From Hanleya hanleyi (lineage: Eukaryota; Mollusca; Polyplacophora; Lepidopleurida; Hanleyidae): DNA of 64,000 nt. Below, piece by piece: positions 61,438 through 64,000 of the stretch. The notes beneath the pieces were generated by a model. It saw only the letters and a list, made by a program, of their open reading frames with translations. It was not told where the DNA came from and made no database searches. Each line of letters starts with the position of its first letter. Positions within the stretch are counted from its first letter, which is position 1. The translations under genes and the position numbers were made by a program. Where the stretch lies: assembly GCA_036873755.1 (NCBI GenBank), contig JAVTVY010020479.1, forward strand, positions 1 through 64,000, written 5' to 3'.

Positions 61438-61782
61438 TTATTCTTTCCTGTTGGAAGAAGTCCGCGATTCATTCGACGAACTATAGCGGTATACGATTGC
61501 GTTCATTTCGACTTTGTTCTGTCAATGTGATAATAAAACGTTTTTTCTATTATTGGGACGGAACTTTACCAATCACGTTTGCATACAAGTAATGAATGTC
61601 TAACATGACACCTTCAATTCGACTATCAAGGTCAAGGTATTGTTTACATTCAATCATTGTTGGCACTGGGATGACAGATCAATATTAGGAAAGGACGAGC
61701 AGAATAGTTTAGCAGGATTAGTTTCCTCGTCCCATTGTGCTGCACTAAACTCATTCTCTATATTATTCTCGGACTGGTCGGG
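61438..61782. other. no gene recognised
   Basis: Spacer between the left direct repeat and the PLE coding remnant. It could be the PLE 5' part beyond recognition; no motif is visible. Confidence 0.35.
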
Positions 61783-63411
61783 GCTCAGTGCAAAACCTCA
61801 TTACGACTACTTACTCCCAAACTGCATTTACTCTGGAAGATTTATTTAACAATCACAAAAAGTTTCTCAGGGAGAGAGGTATTTGTCTTGACATACCAAA
61901 ACTATACTGGACTCCCAAAATGCATAAATCACCATACAAAGCTAGATTCATAGCTGGTTCTAGAAGCTGCACCACCAAGCTTCTTTCAACCCTGTTGACG
62001 AGGGCCCTTCAGGAGGTAAAAGCATTTTGGGAAATGTATTGCGCCACTATTTCTAAGAACTCTGGCGTTAAATGTATGTGGATATAGAAAAACTCAAAAT
62101 GTCTTGCGGAAGAACTTGATGCTAAAAGTCACATACCGTACAGACATGTATCCACATGGGATTTCTCGACTCTCTATACTACAATCCCTCATCAGGACCT
62201 TATTGACCGTCTAATTTCGTTAATAGTATCTGTGTTCAAGAAAACTGATCGTAGATATATTAATGTCGGAAGCCATAAAGCATTCTTTAGCTCGACTACA
62301 TACAAGAGATATCATTCATGGGATGTTTCTTTGTTTATAGAGTTACTTGAATTTCTCATTAAAAATATCTATGTGAAATTTGGCAACACAATATATCAGC
62401 AGCACATAGGTATTCCAATGGGTACTAATTGTGCACCCCTGTTGGCTGACCTGTATCTGTTCTCTTATGAATATGACTATATGCAGGCGCTTTCAAAAAA
62501 CCGATCCATTCAAATCCCGTTCCTTCTCATTCACCAAACGCTATATAGACGATCTTCTCGCTGTAGATAATCGCTATATAAATGACGCAGTGAAGGATAT
62601 ATATCCACCTTCACTGGATTTGAAGGAAACTACAGACAGCCCTACAGGCACATGATATTTAGATCTATATCTCTATAAAAATGAAGCGGGCATTCTCTCT
62701 CGTCGACTTTATGACAAAAGAGATGATTACAATTTCGACATCGTAAACTATCCCTTTCTGGATGGTAATATTCCAGTGGGACCTGCATATGGCGTATACA
62801 TATCTCGCTTAGTAGCATTTGCTAGATCCTGTGTTAAATGTGATGATTTTAATCAACGTCACAAAACATTGTTGCAGAAACTTATAAAACAGGGCTATTC
62901 CACCAAGCGCCTCCACTCAAAGTTTCTCAAATGTGGCGATACATATCGCATGCTGATAGCAAAATACGAACGTAGCGTGCAAGAGCTATGGCGCTACGTT
63001 TCGTAACTTGTGCCTAATTCCGCTTAACCCGGGGCTAGGGGCCGTATGAACCCATGTACTTCAAGATCCTCATGGTACTCATATGAACAGTCACAATCAA
63101 AGCGTGACTGAGATACATCATTCTTTAGATGACGACTTCACAACGAATATTATGGATTAAGAATACTGATCAGCGATACGGATTTGATATTTTTGGAACA
63201 TCATGATGTCTTGCCGACATCATTGAAAACTGTTGACCGCTTCTCTCTTGAAGGAAACAAGCCTATGTGTATGTATACTATGATTGTCTTTTTGAATTTG
63301 GTGCTAATACTGTTATATGGAATATGGAATAGGTCTTTGGATTATGGACGCGGATATTCTCTAATGGACGACGGCTGAATTATGAATGACGGACTAGACG
63401 CTTGTAATTTA
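61783..63411 (+). mobile_element. longest PLE copy: reverse transcriptase plus 3' region
   Basis: Coding remnant (to 63,006) followed by a 3' region with the reversed core (about 63,005-63,116) and the terminus ACGCTTGTAATTT. The frame ends directly after the thumb, with no C-terminal GIY-YIG domain, unlike the canonical Penelope at 24-26 kb. That fits PLE groups whose endonuclease is N-terminal or absent (Naiad-like is my guess); the N-terminal part is missing here. Eight other tails of this family lie in the window. Confidence 0.75.
61788..63006 (+). pseudogene. PLE reverse transcriptase, broken by two stops and a frameshift
   Basis: Motifs in order: WTPKMHKSPYKARFIAGS (near 61,908), STWDFSTLYTTIPHQDL (near 62,150), GIPMGTNCAPLLADLYLFS (from 62,409), RYIDDLL with the catalytic YIDD at 62,542-62,553, LYDKRDDYNFDIVNYPF (near 62,710) and GPAYGVYISRLVAFARSC (from 62,779), ending in WRYVS and TAA at 63,004. 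The LPK(I/M)HK-like box and the aspartates are those of Penelope-type reverse transcriptases. TAG at 62,085, a +1 frame change near an A-run at about 62,497 and TGA at 62,653 interrupt it. A live copy would make DNA from the element's RNA. Confidence 0.75.
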
Positions 63412-63416
63412 TACAA

Positions 63417-64000
63417 GTGAAAAGGGTTTAAAAGATACCTCGACTATGTCTTAGAATCCTCTGTATTCTAGTCTGAATGTTGTGGAGTCAGACGTTTGAT
63501 TTTTAATCGCCAGATGTTAATTCTTCTCATCTCTTACATATCTCACCAATTAGACGACCACAATTTCGGCATCTGGTTGTGTTGTGAAAATGGCTTTGGC
63601 ATCCCTTCGTACAACAGAGAGAGCGCTGTTCCTTTCGTGGCCAAATCACAGTAGGAAGACGCATGCGCGTCAAAATGGTTCGGTTCTCCGGAGATTATTG
63701 ACAATTCACCAATGTCCTTCCTTCTGTCTACTGACGTTATCACTTCAACTAGTATCAGACTTAAAATCTTTATTGTTTATCAGCCTTGTTCTGTCTACAG
63801 TTTATGCCTTGCAGGGTGATCTTTCATATAGGGAAGAAGACGTAGCCGTAGTCTTTCGAATGCCTTATTGTTTTCTGATGTTGCAGGAGGCTGAACCCTC
63901 TTTAAAATTAAGTTTGAATTGAAGGCCAACTATTCGAAAGTGTGGCAAGGTAAAGTCTCCAGAGTTTAACTGAGTGCATGTATGGTGAGCCCATAGCGCA
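63417..64000 (-). repeat. right member of the direct-repeat pair, running off the window
   Basis: Matches 60,726-61,437 with small indels and lacks the 72-bp tandem duplication (one unit only). It starts six bases after the PLE terminus and reaches the window edge. Confidence 0.6.

Noticed and set aside
1..64000. tRNA, rRNA or CRISPR features
   Set aside because: No tRNA-like cloverleaf with A and B boxes, no rRNA-like stretch and no regularly spaced short repeats with unique spacers were seen. The regular arrays are ordinary tandem repeats.

Overview
The window reads as repeat-dense, AT-rich, intron-containing animal DNA. A mollusc, perhaps a bivalve, fits best, although I recognise no single-copy marker that fixes the species. 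Pointers are: class A G-protein-coupled receptor (GPCR) exons with normal GT-AG introns; Penelope-like, I-type LINE and fold-back elements; and repeats of a style common in mollusc genomes (serial 'taaagatggccgcc' units ending in a 'ccgaggggtaaaaat' hairpin; a 'gtgagtgaatagggtttaacg' repeat). No bacterial-style gene, rRNA, tRNA or CRISPR array was found, and most open frames are chance frames inside repeats.

Layout. 1-8.9 kb: the 3' end of a Penelope-like element (PLE), two copies of a short repeat family with a conserved foldable core, a 939-bp inverted-repeat element and unassigned sequence. 8.95-16.2 kb: a roughly 7.3-kb segment bounded by long inverted repeats with mirrored arrays of the palindrome TCCTATAGGA; it encloses a probable multi-exon gene with a coiled coil and a BEN-like domain. 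17.6-19.5 kb: intron end, terminal (TM7) exon and 3' flank of a GPCR gene. 21.6-26.5 kb: another short-repeat copy, a GPCR-locus relic, and two head-to-head canonical Penelope copies, each interrupted by a later insertion. 26.5-32.5 kb: a decayed I-type LINE (gag-like ORF1; endonuclease, reverse transcriptase and RNase H in ORF2) cut by a reversed PLE. 32.5-39.4 kb: smaller repeats, a third GPCR-locus relic with a vestige of the terminal exon, and another PLE. 40.0-42.7 kb: a tandem array whose units each carry the foldable core. 45.9-59.1 kb: a tandem duplication of the GPCR locus with two six-helix first exons (B and C). 59.7-64 kb: PLE copies, the longest with a decayed reverse transcriptase, between direct repeats.

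Two themes tie the window together. First, one GPCR locus has duplicated repeatedly on the + strand and then been scrambled by transposons: first exons without a recognisable terminal exon, a terminal exon without a first exon, a copy that lost the TM2 aspartate, and a micro-inversion between copies. Second, a 92-96-nt core with compensatory base changes recurs in three sequence contexts: dispersed short elements, the tandem array, and (reversed) the 3' part of the PLE. I do not recognise this core. It is my best candidate for something undescribed.

Limits: all alignments were made by eye, no database was searched, and splice sites and homology boundaries are estimates.
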